A stretch of DNA of 64,000 nucleotides from an uncultured Gammaproteobacteria bacterium. GTDB lineage: Bacteria > Pseudomonadota > Gammaproteobacteria > Pseudomonadales > Pseudohongiellaceae. Shown here piece after piece: positions 36,252 through 45,753 of the stretch (within the stretch, counting starts at the first letter, position 1; every line of letters begins with the position of its first letter). Where the stretch lies: NCBI GenBank assembly GCA_937898685.1, contig CALEJT010000017.1, positions 186,001 to 250,000 of the forward strand, in the 5' to 3' direction. The notes under the pieces were generated by a model. It ran no database searches and had not been told where the DNA came from. It was given only the letters and a program-made list of their open reading frames with translations. Both the position numbers and the translations under genes were made by a program.

Positions 36252-36566
36252 TTACTTCTGACGCGGAGGGAACTCCTTGAAACGGCCGATGTTCCGCACT
36301 GGTTGCTCCCAATAGGTGCCGTCGCCACCGACCTTCTCCTTGATCAACGTGAGCACACGATTGACCGCCGGAGCTTCGACGATCAATTCCACCTGCAGAC
36401 GTTTGCGCCGCCCGCGCACCTGTTCGGCGATGCTCATCTGCTCATGACGACCATGGCTGTAGACCTCTCTCGTCGTGAAACCATCGACTTCGGGAATTTC
36501 CAGCAAGCAGTCGATCAGGTCTTCCTCGAGCTCAGGAGAAATGTTGAGTACCAAAAGCGTATGCAT
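36252..36566 (-). CDS. DUF3240 family protein of a metal-efflux operon
   Basis: It is 104 residues, soluble. The sequence (LVLNISPELEEDLIDCLLEI ... FTTREVYSHG ... IVEAPAVNRVLTLIKEKV) matches the DUF3240 family, a PII/CutA-like ferredoxin fold that almost always accompanies CusA/CzcA pumps. The role is unknown, but metal sensing or pump modulation is often proposed. It follows the RND gene by 11 bases and is the last gene of the operon. Confidence 0.82.
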   Translation of the reverse strand: MHTLLVLNISPELEEDLIDCLLEIPEVDGFTTREVYSHGRHEQMSIAEQVRGRRKRLQVELIVEAPAVNRVLTLIKEKVGGDGTYWEQPVRNIGRFKEFPPRQK

Positions 36567-36577
36567 GCCTGACTACC

Positions 36578-39500
36578 TCACAGTGCGTTTGCATCACGAT
36601 GGAAATGCCGATAGATCAGCGGCATCAAGAACAGCGTTAGCAAGGTTGAACTGATGAGACCACCCACCACCACGATGGCGAGCGGCTTTTGGATCTCGGA
36701 GCCGGGACCGGTGGCCAGCAGGAGCGGCACCAGACCCAGCGCACAGATGCTCGCGGTCATCATCACCGGACGCAGACGACGCAGTGCGCCTTCGTAAACG
36801 ACCTGCGCGATGTCCAGCCCCTTGGCGAGCAGATGATTGAAGTGCGACAGCATCACCACTCCGTTGAGCACGGCGATGCCGAGCAGCGCGATGAAGCCGA
36901 CCGAAGCCGGCACCGACAGGAACTCACCCGTGAGCCACAGTGCGATCAAGCCACCGGTGAGCGCAAAGGGAATCATCGATAGCACTATCAAGGTCTGTTT
37001 TATGGATCTGAAAGTCAAAAACAGGATGAAGGCGATGAGCAGGAGTGCTACCGGCACCACCAACGCCAGACGTGCCGCCGCACGCTGCTGGTTCTCGAAC
37101 TCACCACCCCATTCCAGGGTGTAGCCGTCCGCGAAATCGATCTGCTCGGCCACTGCACGCTGTGCCTCTTCGACGAAGCCGACGAGGTCACGGCCCTCGA
37201 CGTTGGTGCGCACCACGGCGAAGCGGCGCCCCGCCTCACGGTTGATCACCACCGGGCCTTCGACGCGTTCGATGTTCGCCACTTCTCCCAGCGGGATGTA
37301 GCCGCCATCGGGCAAGGTGAGCAGATCCTGCTGCAATGCAGTGACACCATCGCCCACGAGCGGACGGTAGCGCAGCATCAGCGGTATGCGCGCCGTGCCC
37401 TGGATTACCGAGCCGACGCTCAAGCCTTCGATTTCGGCACGCAGTTGTGTCTGCAGAGCATCGGCGTCGAGGCCGAGTTCGCCAGCGCGGCGACGGTCCA
37501 CTTCCACCTGCAGGTACTGCGCGCCTTCGTTAATTGTAGCAATGGTGTCGATGCTTCCTTCCACCTGACCGACGATGGCGGCGATCTCGTCGGCATAACG
37601 GTTGAGGAGGTCGAGGTCGGGTCCGAAGATCTTGATGGCGACGTCACCACGCGAACCGGTCAGCATCTCGGACACACGCATGTCGATCGGCTGCGTGAAA
37701 CCGAAGTTGACACCGGGGAAGCCGAGCATCACCTCGCGCAGTTTGTCTTCGAGCGCCTGCTTGTCCGGCACTTCCCATTCCGAACGCGGTTTGAGCTGCA
37801 GGAACATGTCGGTTTCGTTGAGACCCATCGGGTCCATGCCGATCTCGTCCGATCCCGTGCGCGATACCACGCGCACCACTTCCGGCACGGCCGACATCAG
37901 CGCTTCTTCCATCAGAAGCACCTGACGCGTGCTCGCGCGCAGGTTGATCGAAGGAATACTTTCGGTCTGGATGATCAGGTCGCCCTCGTCCATGGTCGGC
38001 ATGAAGGTCTTGCCCACGAGCGGGAACAACAGCACTGTCAGCACCAACAAACCGGCGGCACCGACGAGCATGGGTTTCGGATTGGCCAGCGTGCGGCGCA
38101 GCAAGGGCTGATAGAGCTCGCTCAACTTGCGGCTGAGCCAGGGATCGACGTGGGCATCGGCCTTGAGCAGCATCGAGGCCACCACCGGAATCAAGGTGAG
38201 CGAGAGCAGGAGCGAACCTGCGAGTGCGAACACGATCGTAAGCGTCACCGGACGGAACAGCTTACCTTCGAGGCCTTCCAGCGACAGCAGCGGCAGGAAC
38301 ACGATCATGATGATGAGGATGCCGGAGGTCACCGGCACCGCCACGTCCTTCACCGCGCGGAACACGAGATGAAGCGGCGGCAACACCGAACGGCGTTGCT
38401 GCGCGTGCGCGAGGTTCGACACCACGTTCTCCACGATCACGATCGAGGAATCCACCAACATGCCGATGGCGATCACGAGTCCTCCCAGACTCATCAGGTT
38501 GGCGCTCATGTCGAGCTGGTCCATCAGGATGAAGGTGAAGAGAGCGGACAGCGGCAGTACCAATGCCACGGTGAGTGCGGCGCGCAGGTTGCCGAGGAAG
38601 AGACCGAGCAAGACCACCACGAGCACCACGGCTTCGATCAGTGCGCGCGCCACGGTGTTGACCGCGCCGCCGATCAGCACGCTGCGATCGTAGAACACGT
38701 TGAGCTCGGTGCCAGGCGGCAAGGTTTCCTTCAGCTCGTCCATCTTCTCGCGCACGCCCTCGACCACCGCGCTGGCATTGGCACCGCGCAGACCGATCAC
38801 GAGCGCCTGCACCGCTTCTTCCTTGCCGTCGGCGGTCACCGAGCCATAGCGTTCGAGTTGGCCGAGTTGCACTTCGGCGAGCTCGGCAAGGGGCAGCACC
38901 ACGCCTTCGCGGTTGTGCACCTGGATGCGACCGAGATCGGCCACGTCCTGCACCGCGCCGGTCACGCGCACGAGGATGGCTTCTTCGCCCTGATCGAGTC
39001 GGCCAGCACCGTCGTTGCGGTTGTTGAGTTCGAGTGCTTCGACGAGATCATCGTGCGTGAAACCGAGCAGCACCATGCGATCACGCTTGGGCTTCACTTC
39101 GAAGGTGCGTACGTAACCACCGAGTGCGTTCACATCGGCGACACCAGGCACGGTGCGCAACGCGGGGCGTATGGTCCAGTCGAGCAGGAAACGTTTTTCT
39201 TCGAGCGAAAGCTCGTGGTTGTCGATGGTGAACATGAACATGTCACCAAGCGGCGTGCTCATCGGCGCCAGACCACCGCTGATGTCGCCGGGCAAGTCAT
39301 CCCACACTGCATTCAGACGCTCGCTCACCTGCTGACGTGCCCAGTAGATGTCGGTGCCTTCTTCGAAGTCGAGCGTGATCGAGCTGAGCGCATATTTCGA
39401 GATCGAACGCAGCACGGTTTGATTGGGAATGCCGAGCAATTCGACTTCGAGGGGGTTGGTGATCAGCGTCTCCACTTCCTCCGGCGTCATGCCGGGAGAT

Positions 39501-39655
39501 TTGATGATGATCTTCACCTGCGTCGGTGAGATGTCGGGAAAGGCGTCGATGGCAAGATTCATCATCGACACGCTGCCGAAGGCCGTGAGCAGGCCCGCCA
39601 GCAGGATGATGAGCAGGCGCTGACTCAGCGCGAACTGGATGAGTCCTGCGAACAT
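36578..39655 (-). CDS. CusA/CzcA family heavy-metal RND efflux pump
   Basis: It is 1025 residues from ATG 39655 (GTG 39658 also in frame). Opening LAIDAFPDISPTQVKIIIKS is the HME-RND signature, distinguishing it from the drug pump at 21739. TM4 reads GLVIAIGMLVDSSIVIVENV: a single Asp with S-S where CzcA has DGA, so the metal cannot be named from this motif. TM helices and porter domains are complete to TGPGSEIQKPLAIVVVGGLI. One-base overlap with the adaptor gene. The operon order is OMF-adaptor-pump-DUF3240. Confidence 0.92.
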   Translation of the reverse strand: MFAGLIQFALSQRLLIILLAGLLTAFGSVSMMNLAIDAFPDISPTQVKIIIKSPGMTPEEVETLITNPLEVELLGIPNQTVLRSISKYALSSITLDFEEGTDIYWARQQVSERLNAVWDDLPGDISGGLAPMSTPLGDMFMFTIDNHELSLEEKRFLLDWTIRPALRTVPGVADVNALGGYVRTFEVKPKRDRMVLLGFTHDDLVEALELNNRNDGAGRLDQGEEAILVRVTGAVQDVADLGRIQVHNREGVVLPLAELAEVQLGQLERYGSVTADGKEEAVQALVIGLRGANASAVVEGVREKMDELKETLPPGTELNVFYDRSVLIGGAVNTVARALIEAVVLVVVLLGLFLGNLRAALTVALVLPLSALFTFILMDQLDMSANLMSLGGLVIAIGMLVDSSIVIVENVVSNLAHAQQRRSVLPPLHLVFRAVKDVAVPVTSGILIIMIVFLPLLSLEGLEGKLFRPVTLTIVFALAGSLLLSLTLIPVVASMLLKADAHVDPWLSRKLSELYQPLLRRTLANPKPMLVGAAGLLVLTVLLFPLVGKTFMPTMDEGDLIIQTESIPSINLRASTRQVLLMEEALMSAVPEVVRVVSRTGSDEIGMDPMGLNETDMFLQLKPRSEWEVPDKQALEDKLREVMLGFPGVNFGFTQPIDMRVSEMLTGSRGDVAIKIFGPDLDLLNRYADEIAAIVGQVEGSIDTIATINEGAQYLQVEVDRRRAGELGLDADALQTQLRAEIEGLSVGSVIQGTARIPLMLRYRPLVGDGVTALQQDLLTLPDGGYIPLGEVANIERVEGPVVINREAGRRFAVVRTNVEGRDLVGFVEEAQRAVAEQIDFADGYTLEWGGEFENQQRAAARLALVVPVALLLIAFILFLTFRSIKQTLIVLSMIPFALTGGLIALWLTGEFLSVPASVGFIALLGIAVLNGVVMLSHFNHLLAKGLDIAQVVYEGALRRLRPVMMTASICALGLVPLLLATGPGSEIQKPLAIVVVGGLISSTLLTLFLMPLIYRHFHRDANAL

Positions 39656-40725
39656 CACTCGCCTCCCAGGCCCAGCGCGATGCCCTTGAGCAGCGCGGCG
39701 CCGCGCACGACGAGCTGTTCTTCACCCTGCAGACCTTCCCTCGCCAGATAGTCGGCGCCGAGCGGTTCGAGTTCGAGCGTGCGGCTTTCGATGCCGGCGG
39801 CAGTGCGGATGAACACTTCGGTGAGTTCGCCGTTGTGCACCACGGCATCGGCCGGAATGCGCCAACCGCCACCCTGCGGCGTCAGTACCAGCGGTACGAT
39901 CTCACCGGCACGCAGATCGACGGGACCATCGAACTCGGCGCGAATGCCGAGTGTCTGCGTGCGCGGATCGACCTGACGATCGATCTGGCGCAGCGTCAGT
40001 GTCGTGTTCACTCCCGGTGTGCGCAGCGTTTGCCCTGCTTCCAGATTCGCACCGAGCGTTGCGGGCAGATCGGCTTCCACCCACAGACGTGCCGCGCTCA
40101 GTTCCACCAAGCGCTGTGATACATCGACCGCCTGACCCACGCTGGCCTGCAAGCGGCCCACGACGCCATCCGCCGGTGCACGCAAGGTATAGAGTCCCAA
40201 CTGCGCCGACTGCGAAGTGAAGTTCCTGCGTGCCTCGGCATCGATGCCGGCGAGATCGAGTTGTGCCGCAAGTGCATCGGCGGCAGCGCGTGCGGCCTGA
40301 TACTCGCGTTCACTCTGTTGCAGGCGCTGTGCGGCGATCACACCGTCCTCGAACAACTGCCGATCGCGCGTACGAGCCGCACTCGCCTGCTGCAGGGCGG
40401 CATTAGCTTCGAGATAGCTCTGCTGCAGCGTCAGCACTTCGGAGCTGCGCAACACCCCGAGCACGGCACCGGCGGTGACTTCATCACCGGGCGCCACACG
40501 CCACTCTTCCACCACCCCGGCAAAGCGCGCGACGACGGCATCGGCCTGCAGCGGCGAACCGATCACACGCGCGGACACGGTGGTGCCACTTGCGGCATCC
40601 ACGGGTTGCACGCGAGCGAAGACCAAGCCCAGACGATTCAAGGTGGCCTGATCGGGATTGCTCAGCACCTGAGCCTCGGCGCTGAAACAGACAGCGCAAA
40701 GCAACACGACAGACAGGCGTTTCAT
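39655..40725 (-). CDS. Heavy-metal RND periplasmic adaptor (CusB/CzcB-like)
   Basis: It is 356 residues. Signal peptide (1-18), lipoyl half (VVARFAGVVEEWRVAPGDEV), Ala/Gln-rich helical hairpin (about 110-170), second lipoyl half (LRAPADGVVGRLQASVGQAV) and beta-barrel. No N-terminal metal-binding Met or His cluster is visible, unlike E. coli CusB. It overlaps the TolC-like gene by ATGA and the pump gene by one base, so all are translationally coupled. Confidence 0.88.
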   Translation of the reverse strand: MKRLSVVLLCAVCFSAEAQVLSNPDQATLNRLGLVFARVQPVDAASGTTVSARVIGSPLQADAVVARFAGVVEEWRVAPGDEVTAGAVLGVLRSSEVLTLQQSYLEANAALQQASAARTRDRQLFEDGVIAAQRLQQSEREYQAARAAADALAAQLDLAGIDAEARRNFTSQSAQLGLYTLRAPADGVVGRLQASVGQAVDVSQRLVELSAARLWVEADLPATLGANLEAGQTLRTPGVNTTLTLRQIDRQVDPRTQTLGIRAEFDGPVDLRAGEIVPLVLTPQGGGWRIPADAVVHNGELTEVFIRTAAGIESRTLELEPLGADYLAREGLQGEEQLVVRGAALLKGIALGLGGE

Positions 40726-41972
40726 GGCAGCACTCCGATCAATTGGTTGTATTCACTGGTGAGACGTTGTTGTTCGAGACGCAGATCGCTGAGCGTCTGC
40801 CGCGCGGCGATGGCGTCCTGCAGGGCATTGAGCGCCTGCGCGAGTGTGAGTTCGCCGGCTTCGAAGGCTCGTTCGGCCATCTGCCGTCGTTCTTCGGCGA
40901 GCGTGGCGCGCTCTTCCACGAGCGGCAGCGTTTGCGAGGTGACGAAGAGCGAATGCTCGGCTTCATGCAACAGGCGCTGCAATTCGATGAAGCCTTCGCG
41001 CAATGCGACTTCGGCATCGACGTGTTCGCGGCGCGCGCCGCTGCTGCGGCTTTGCACCACACTCTTGCCGCCGATGGGAACCGACAGCGAAATCCATACG
41101 CTGTCGAAGGTGGGAGAGGCGTAGTCGGCGCGGTCGGTGTGAGTGCCCACGGTGATTTCGGGGCTGCCCTTCGCTTCGATTTCGCTCTGCCGCACCTTGT
41201 CCGCGGCCAGCGTGACTTCGGAACGCAGATAACTCAGGACGGGATGCGTTTCGGGAATATCTTCGAGAGAGCTGAGCGTTTCCGCATGTGGTGCAGCCGG
41301 GCGCTGGTTCAATCCCGTCAGTACCTGGAAGGTACGCTCGGCATCGACCAGACGCGCTTCGGCGTCGAGCACGCGTTGCTGCTGTTCGAGCAGGAGCGTG
41401 CGGGTCTGCAAGGTATCGAGTCGCGCCAGGCTGCCGGCTGCGAACAAGCGCTCCGTGGCGTCGTGCACGGCTTCTGCAGCGCGGGCGGCTTCGCGCTCGA
41501 GTTCCAATTGCGCTTCAGCCGCGGCGAGTTCATTCAATGCGGCACGCAGACGTCCTGCCAACTGCCAGCGCAGATAGTCGCCCCAGAGCGCCACCTGCTC
41601 TTCATAGTGTTTGCCCATGGCCTTGGCGTCGCTGCGTTCACCGGGACGCCACAGTGGCAGCGCCACGCCCATGTCGATCTGACGAAAGCCGACGCGATTG
41701 TCGCGCCAACGATCGTCGAGCATGTTGTAGACGATGCTGGCGCGACCATTGATCAGGCTGCTGCCAGCGGCCACGTAGTCTGCCGCCTGCTGTGCACGCA
41801 CCGGCGTTTCCAGTGCCTGCGGCGCGTTCTGCACCGCTGCTTCCAACAAGGTGGCGAAATCGAGTCCTTCCACTGGTTGCAGCGGCTCGTGATCCAAGCC
41901 TGCTGCCAGGCTCAACTGCGCTGCGCCCACGAGCAAGAGCGCAGCCGGATGGGTCCAGCCTCTGTACTTCAT
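40722..41972 (-). CDS. TolC-family outer-membrane channel of the metal-efflux operon
   Basis: It is 416 residues from ATG 41972, which has GAAGG upstream; an in-frame ATG 15 bases earlier lacks one. Signal peptide (1-24). Two long amphipathic helical repeats rich in Ala/Glu/Gln (LAAAEAQLELEREAARAAEA and the C-terminal FEAGELTLAQALNALQDAIA) are typical of CzcC-type channels. First gene of the metal-efflux operon, divergent from the two-component system. Confidence 0.87.
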   Translation of the reverse strand: MKYRGWTHPAALLLVGAAQLSLAAGLDHEPLQPVEGLDFATLLEAAVQNAPQALETPVRAQQAADYVAAGSSLINGRASIVYNMLDDRWRDNRVGFRQIDMGVALPLWRPGERSDAKAMGKHYEEQVALWGDYLRWQLAGRLRAALNELAAAEAQLELEREAARAAEAVHDATERLFAAGSLARLDTLQTRTLLLEQQQRVLDAEARLVDAERTFQVLTGLNQRPAAPHAETLSSLEDIPETHPVLSYLRSEVTLAADKVRQSEIEAKGSPEITVGTHTDRADYASPTFDSVWISLSVPIGGKSVVQSRSSGARREHVDAEVALREGFIELQRLLHEAEHSLFVTSQTLPLVEERATLAEERRQMAERAFEAGELTLAQALNALQDAIAARQTLSDLRLEQQRLTSEYNQLIGVLP

Positions 41973-42024
41973 GCCTTCTATCCACATGGTGAACGATGAG
42001 GCCGGAGTCTAAGCGGCGGTACCT

Positions 42025-42038
42025 CAAAATTTTGTCAA
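42025..42038 (-). promoter_or_regulatory. Probable operator/-35 region of the metal-efflux operon
   Basis: A perfect palindrome CAAAATTTTG at 42025-42034 overlaps a minus-strand TTGACA (42033-42038). It lies 53 bases upstream of the TolC-type gene start, where the divergently encoded response regulator would bind. No matching -10 at 17 bases was found, so the exact promoter is open. Confidence 0.45.
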
Positions 42039-42153
42039 AGAAACCTGAGGGGGCGGTGTAATCACAGCGAGACCACGGTTGTTGCATGTTGGTGTCGTGG
42101 CGACACTTTCCTGCGCGCGGCTTGCGCACCCTTCACAAATTTTTCACTGCGTA

Positions 42154-42183
42154 CTGACAAGCTTTCGACGCGCGCTGTAGCAT
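42154..42183 (+). promoter_or_regulatory. Probable promoter of the two-component system
   Basis: CTGACA (42154-42159), 18-base spacer and TAGCAT (42178-42183), 23 bases ahead of the response-regulator ATG and its RBS GTAGGAGG. Confidence 0.45.
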
Positions 42184-42206
42184 CCTCGACGCAGTAGGAG
42201 GAAGTC

Positions 42207-42884
42207 ATGCAAATACTCGTCGTCGAAGACAACCGCGACATCGCCGAAAACATCGCCGATTACCTCGAGCCGCTCGGGCACACGCTCGACTTCGCCGCCG
42301 ATGGTTTGACCGGCCTGCATCTCGCCGTCACGCGCCGCTTCGACGTGATAGTGCTCGACGTGATGCTGCCCGGCATGGATGGCATGACCTTGTGTCGCAA
42401 GCTGCGTGAGGAAGCGGGCGACACCACTCCCGTTCTGATGCTCACCGCGCGTGATCAGCTCGACGACAAGATCGAGGGCTTCCGCGCCGGCACCGACGAC
42501 TATCTGGTCAAACCCTTTTCGGTGAAGGAACTGGAAGTGCGTCTGCAGGCACTCGTGAAGCGCGCCAGCCCACAGGCACGGCAGAAGGTGCTGCGCGTGG
42601 CCGATCTCGAATTCAATCCTTCCACGCAGCAGGCGCGCCGCGGCGGCAACCTGCTCGACCTCAACCCGATTCAACGCAAGTTGCTCGAACTGCTCCTGAG
42701 CAACACCCATCGCGTCGTCACGCGCGAAGAACTCGAACAGCACATCTGGGGCAGCGCGCCACCCGACACCGACGTGTTGCGCACGCACATCTACGGCCTG
42801 CGCACCGCGATCGACAAACACTACGAGCGCAAGTTGCTGCACACGGTGCACGGCTCGGGATATCGTCTCTATGACCCGAGCTGA
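42207..42884 (+). CDS. OmpR/PhoB family response regulator (metal-efflux type)
   Basis: It is 225 residues. Receiver domain with acidic pocket VVEDN and phosphoacceptor D51 (VLDVMLPG), switch Thr in LMLTARD and Lys in LVKPFS, then winged-helix Trans_reg_C (about 125-222, REELEQHIWG, LRTHIYGLRTAI). It is divergent from the heavy-metal RND operon, so it probably activates it in response to metal. Excellent RBS (AGGAGG). It overlaps the kinase gene by 14 bases. Confidence 0.92.
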   Translation: MQILVVEDNRDIAENIADYLEPLGHTLDFAADGLTGLHLAVTRRFDVIVLDVMLPGMDGMTLCRKLREEAGDTTPVLMLTARDQLDDKIEGFRAGTDDYLVKPFSVKELEVRLQALVKRASPQARQKVLRVADLEFNPSTQQARRGGNLLDLNPIQRKLLELLLSNTHRVVTREELEQHIWGSAPPDTDVLRTHIYGLRTAIDKHYERKLLHTVHGSGYRLYDPS

Positions 42885-44139
42885 GACCTGGCGCACCAGT
42901 CTACGCCTGCGCATCATCCTCGCACTGGTGCTCATCGTCACTACCATGAGCACGCTCTTCGCCTACGGCGTGCTCGAGATCAAATCAAAACTCGAAGAAG
43001 TCATCCTCGGCGACACCGTGCGCGATCAACTCGTGGCACTCGAAGCGCAGCGCGAAGCCGGCATCTTCCGCCCCACTCACCTCTTCGAACACTGGGCCTT
43101 CTATTTCGATGAAGGACTCGCCGACATGCCGGCGCGTTTCCGTGAACTCGAACCCGGCTCACATCACAGCGTGATCGTCGATGGTCGCTACTATCAGGTG
43201 GAGGTCGGCATCGACAAGCAAGGCAAGCCGCTCGTGCTCACCTACGACATCACCACCTGGGAACGCCAGGAACATGAAGTGTTGCAGCTGCTCGCCTATG
43301 GCATCGCCGTGCAGATGTTGGCGGCGATCTTTCTCGGTTGGCTGGCCTCGCGTGCGATTCTCGCGCCCGTACGTGCCTTCACGCGGCGGCTATCCGCGAT
43401 CGAACCGCGTCAGCGCAAGGTGCGCATCGCGCAGGAATTCCAGGGCAATGAGATCGGTTTGATCGCCGCCGAGTTCGATCAATATCTCGCACGCCTCGAC
43501 CGCTTCGTGGAGCGTGAACAGTTCTTCACCGCTGCGGCGAGTCATGAATTGCGTACACCGCTCTCCGTGATGCTCGGTGCGCTCGACATTCTCGACAATG
43601 CACAGCTCGATGGTCCCACCGCACGTGCACGTCAAAGGCTGCATCGCGCCTGTCATGAGATGAAGGCCTTCATCGAAGCATCGCTGCTGCTCGCGCGCGA
43701 AGAAGCCACCACCATCGAAACGCCCGAGCGTTGCTACGTGCGAGCGCTGCTCAACGAGCTCTTGGAAGATCAGCAGAAACTCTTGAGTGAGCGCAGCATC
43801 ACGGTGGAACGTCCCAAACAGGAACTGGTCGTGGAACAGGCCCCGAGTTTGATGCGCATCCTGCTGGGCAATCTCCTGCGCAATGCCATCGAACACACGC
43901 GTGATGGGCGCTTGATACTGCAACTCTCAGCGCGAGCCATCGTGATCGAAGACACCGGCACCGGCATCCCCGCCGAGGATCTGCCGCGCGTGTTCGATCG
44001 CAGCTACACCACCAAACAGGATGGCAATGGCCTTGGCCTCAACCTCGTCAAACGCATCTGCGATCGCTTCGGTTGGCGCATCGACATCGCAAGCGAGCTT
44101 GGCAAAGGCACGCGGGTGACCATTCATCTCTCTGCGTAA
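42871..44139 (+). CDS. Membrane sensor histidine kinase
   Basis: It is 422 residues. TM1 (about 13-33), a roughly 105-residue periplasmic sensor without cysteine or obvious histidine clusters, TM2 (about 140-160), HAMP linker, HisKA with H225 (AASHELRTPLSV) and HATPase_c with N box LLGNLLRNAIEHT, G1 EDTGTGIP and G2 GNGLGLNLV. Cognate partner of the overlapping response regulator. The ligand is inferred to be periplasmic metal only from the neighbouring efflux operon. Confidence 0.92.
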   Translation: MTRAETWRTSLRLRIILALVLIVTTMSTLFAYGVLEIKSKLEEVILGDTVRDQLVALEAQREAGIFRPTHLFEHWAFYFDEGLADMPARFRELEPGSHHSVIVDGRYYQVEVGIDKQGKPLVLTYDITTWERQEHEVLQLLAYGIAVQMLAAIFLGWLASRAILAPVRAFTRRLSAIEPRQRKVRIAQEFQGNEIGLIAAEFDQYLARLDRFVEREQFFTAAASHELRTPLSVMLGALDILDNAQLDGPTARARQRLHRACHEMKAFIEASLLLAREEATTIETPERCYVRALLNELLEDQQKLLSERSITVERPKQELVVEQAPSLMRILLGNLLRNAIEHTRDGRLILQLSARAIVIEDTGTGIPAEDLPRVFDRSYTTKQDGNGLGLNLVKRICDRFGWRIDIASELGKGTRVTIHLSA

Positions 44140-44292
44140 GATGAGTGGTTAGGTTGGGTGAGCGCGGAAACAGAACGAGTCAACGGTTCGGCTCGCTTCC
44201 GCACGAATGATGCGAGCTCTGCGAGCGGCTAGAACCGAGCCAGTAATGGATGTTGGATTTTCAGCATTGTTCGAGTCGTGGACATCGCTTGC

Positions 44293-44314
44293 CGGGCTTA
44301 CTTCGTTCAGCCCG
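44293..44314. repeat. REP-like hairpin in the 44140-44514 intergenic region
   Basis: CGGGCT/AGCCCG stem with a 10-base loop (TACTTCGTTC), followed by GACCTACG. It resembles the dispersed GTAGGTCGGGCT...AGCCCGGC repeats of many high-GC gammaproteobacteria. Only one copy lies in this window, so repetition cannot be shown. The rest of the 375-base gap shows no gene. Confidence 0.4.
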
Positions 44315-44514
44315 ACCTACGCTCCGTAAGCGCAACGTCCTTTGACTCCACAAGATTCTGAAGCGCTCGTTACACCAACGCAGCCAACGCCACTTCGTCC
44401 TGCCCCCTGTTGCATTCGCAACATTTCGCACCGGAAGGCTGTGGAATTTCGTACATGGACAGCACCAAAACCTGCCTCTACCATGGAGCCCTTCTTTTGC
44501 CGGAGGGAACTACG

Positions 44515-45738
44515 ATGCGCTCTCGTCTTTTCTCTTTTGCCCCTTTCGCTGCGGCAGGCCTGGGCCTGACGCTCGTCGCACCGCTGAGCTCGGCGCAGCC
44601 CATACAACCGGGTGAATTGCCGGACGGCGAAGGCAAGGAACTGGTACAAACGGTCTGCTTCTCCTGCCATACCGCAGTGAACATCACCAATTCCGCTGGC
44701 TACGATCAGGAAAACTGGAAGCACGTGTTCAGCGCCATGGTCGACCTGCCCAAGGCCCAGGCAGAGACCATCGCTGCTTACCTTTCCCATCACTTCCCAC
44801 CGCGTCCGGGCGAAGCCCCGAACCTGATCGCGGGCGACACCAGGATCGAAATCGATGAATGGTTCGTACCCACCCGCGGCCAGCGCTCGCGCGATCCCGT
44901 GGAAGCGCCCGACGGCTCCATCTGGTGGACCGGCATGTGGGCCTCGCTGGTGGGCCGCCTCGACCCCAACACGGGAGAGATGGAAGAGTTCCGGCTGCCC
45001 CCCACGGCGCGTCCGCACAGCATCGTGCCCGACGCCGAAGGCAACATCTGGTACACGGGCAACGGCAACGGCACGATCGGCAAACTCGATCCCAAGACCG
45101 GCCTGGTGACGCAATATCAGACCGAAGCCAACGACCCGCACACGGCCACGTTCCACCCCAATGGCGATCTCTACTTCACCGCGCAGCAGAGCGGCATGCT
45201 CGGCCGTCTCGATCCGAAGACGGGTGAACTGAAGGAGATCAAGACCGAGCCGCGTCCCTATGGCATCAAGGTCGGCTCCAACGGCACGCTGTGGATCGCC
45301 TACAACGGCACCAACAAGATCGGCGCCATGGACCCCGAGACCATGGAAGTGCGCTACTACGAAATACCCAACGAACGTTCACGCATCCGCCGTCTCGATC
45401 TCGATAGCAAGGGCATCGTCTGGTACGTGAACTCCACCCAGGGCAAGCTCGGTCGCCTCGATCCGGCGACGGGTGAAATCAAGGAATGGGATTCACCGAG
45501 CGGGCCGGATTCGCATCCCTATGCGATCGCCGTGGTGAAGGACAAGATCTGGTACAACGAAAGCGGCAAACGCCCCGATGCGCTGGTGCGCTTCGATCCC
45601 GAAACGGAAAGTTTCCAGAGCTGGGCGATTCCGAGCGGCGTCGGCATCGTCCGCAACATGTGGGTGACGCGTAACGATGAACTGCTCATCCATCAGAGCA
45701 GTTCGAATCGAGTGGGTCGGGTGAGGATTCTCGACTGA
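44515..45738 (+). CDS. Cytochrome c-fused streptogramin-lyase-like beta-propeller protein
   Basis: It is 407 residues from ATG 44515 (RBS CGGAGGG); the longer open frame upstream is not supported. Signal peptide (1-27), a short cytochrome c module with C48-F-S-C51-H52, then a seven-bladed Vgb-like propeller with regular repeats (GKLDPKTGLVTQY, GRLDPKTGELKEI, GRLDPATGEIKEW). Virginiamycin B lyase relatives fused to cytochrome c are found in oxidative periplasmic clusters, and the propeller need not be a lyase. Context: convergent with the microprotein/TonB receptor pair. Confidence 0.83.
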   Translation: MRSRLFSFAPFAAAGLGLTLVAPLSSAQPIQPGELPDGEGKELVQTVCFSCHTAVNITNSAGYDQENWKHVFSAMVDLPKAQAETIAAYLSHHFPPRPGEAPNLIAGDTRIEIDEWFVPTRGQRSRDPVEAPDGSIWWTGMWASLVGRLDPNTGEMEEFRLPPTARPHSIVPDAEGNIWYTGNGNGTIGKLDPKTGLVTQYQTEANDPHTATFHPNGDLYFTAQQSGMLGRLDPKTGELKEIKTEPRPYGIKVGSNGTLWIAYNGTNKIGAMDPETMEVRYYEIPNERSRIRRLDLDSKGIVWYVNSTQGKLGRLDPATGEIKEWDSPSGPDSHPYAIAVVKDKIWYNESGKRPDALVRFDPETESFQSWAIPSGVGIVRNMWVTRNDELLIHQSSSNRVGRVRILD

Positions 45739-45753
45739 GGGAACGGCGCTGGT

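Noticed and set aside
37445..39529. 694-codon plus-strand frame across the CzcA/CusA gene
   Set aside because: Antisense shadow of the metal pump, with no RBS and low-complexity His/Gln-rich product.
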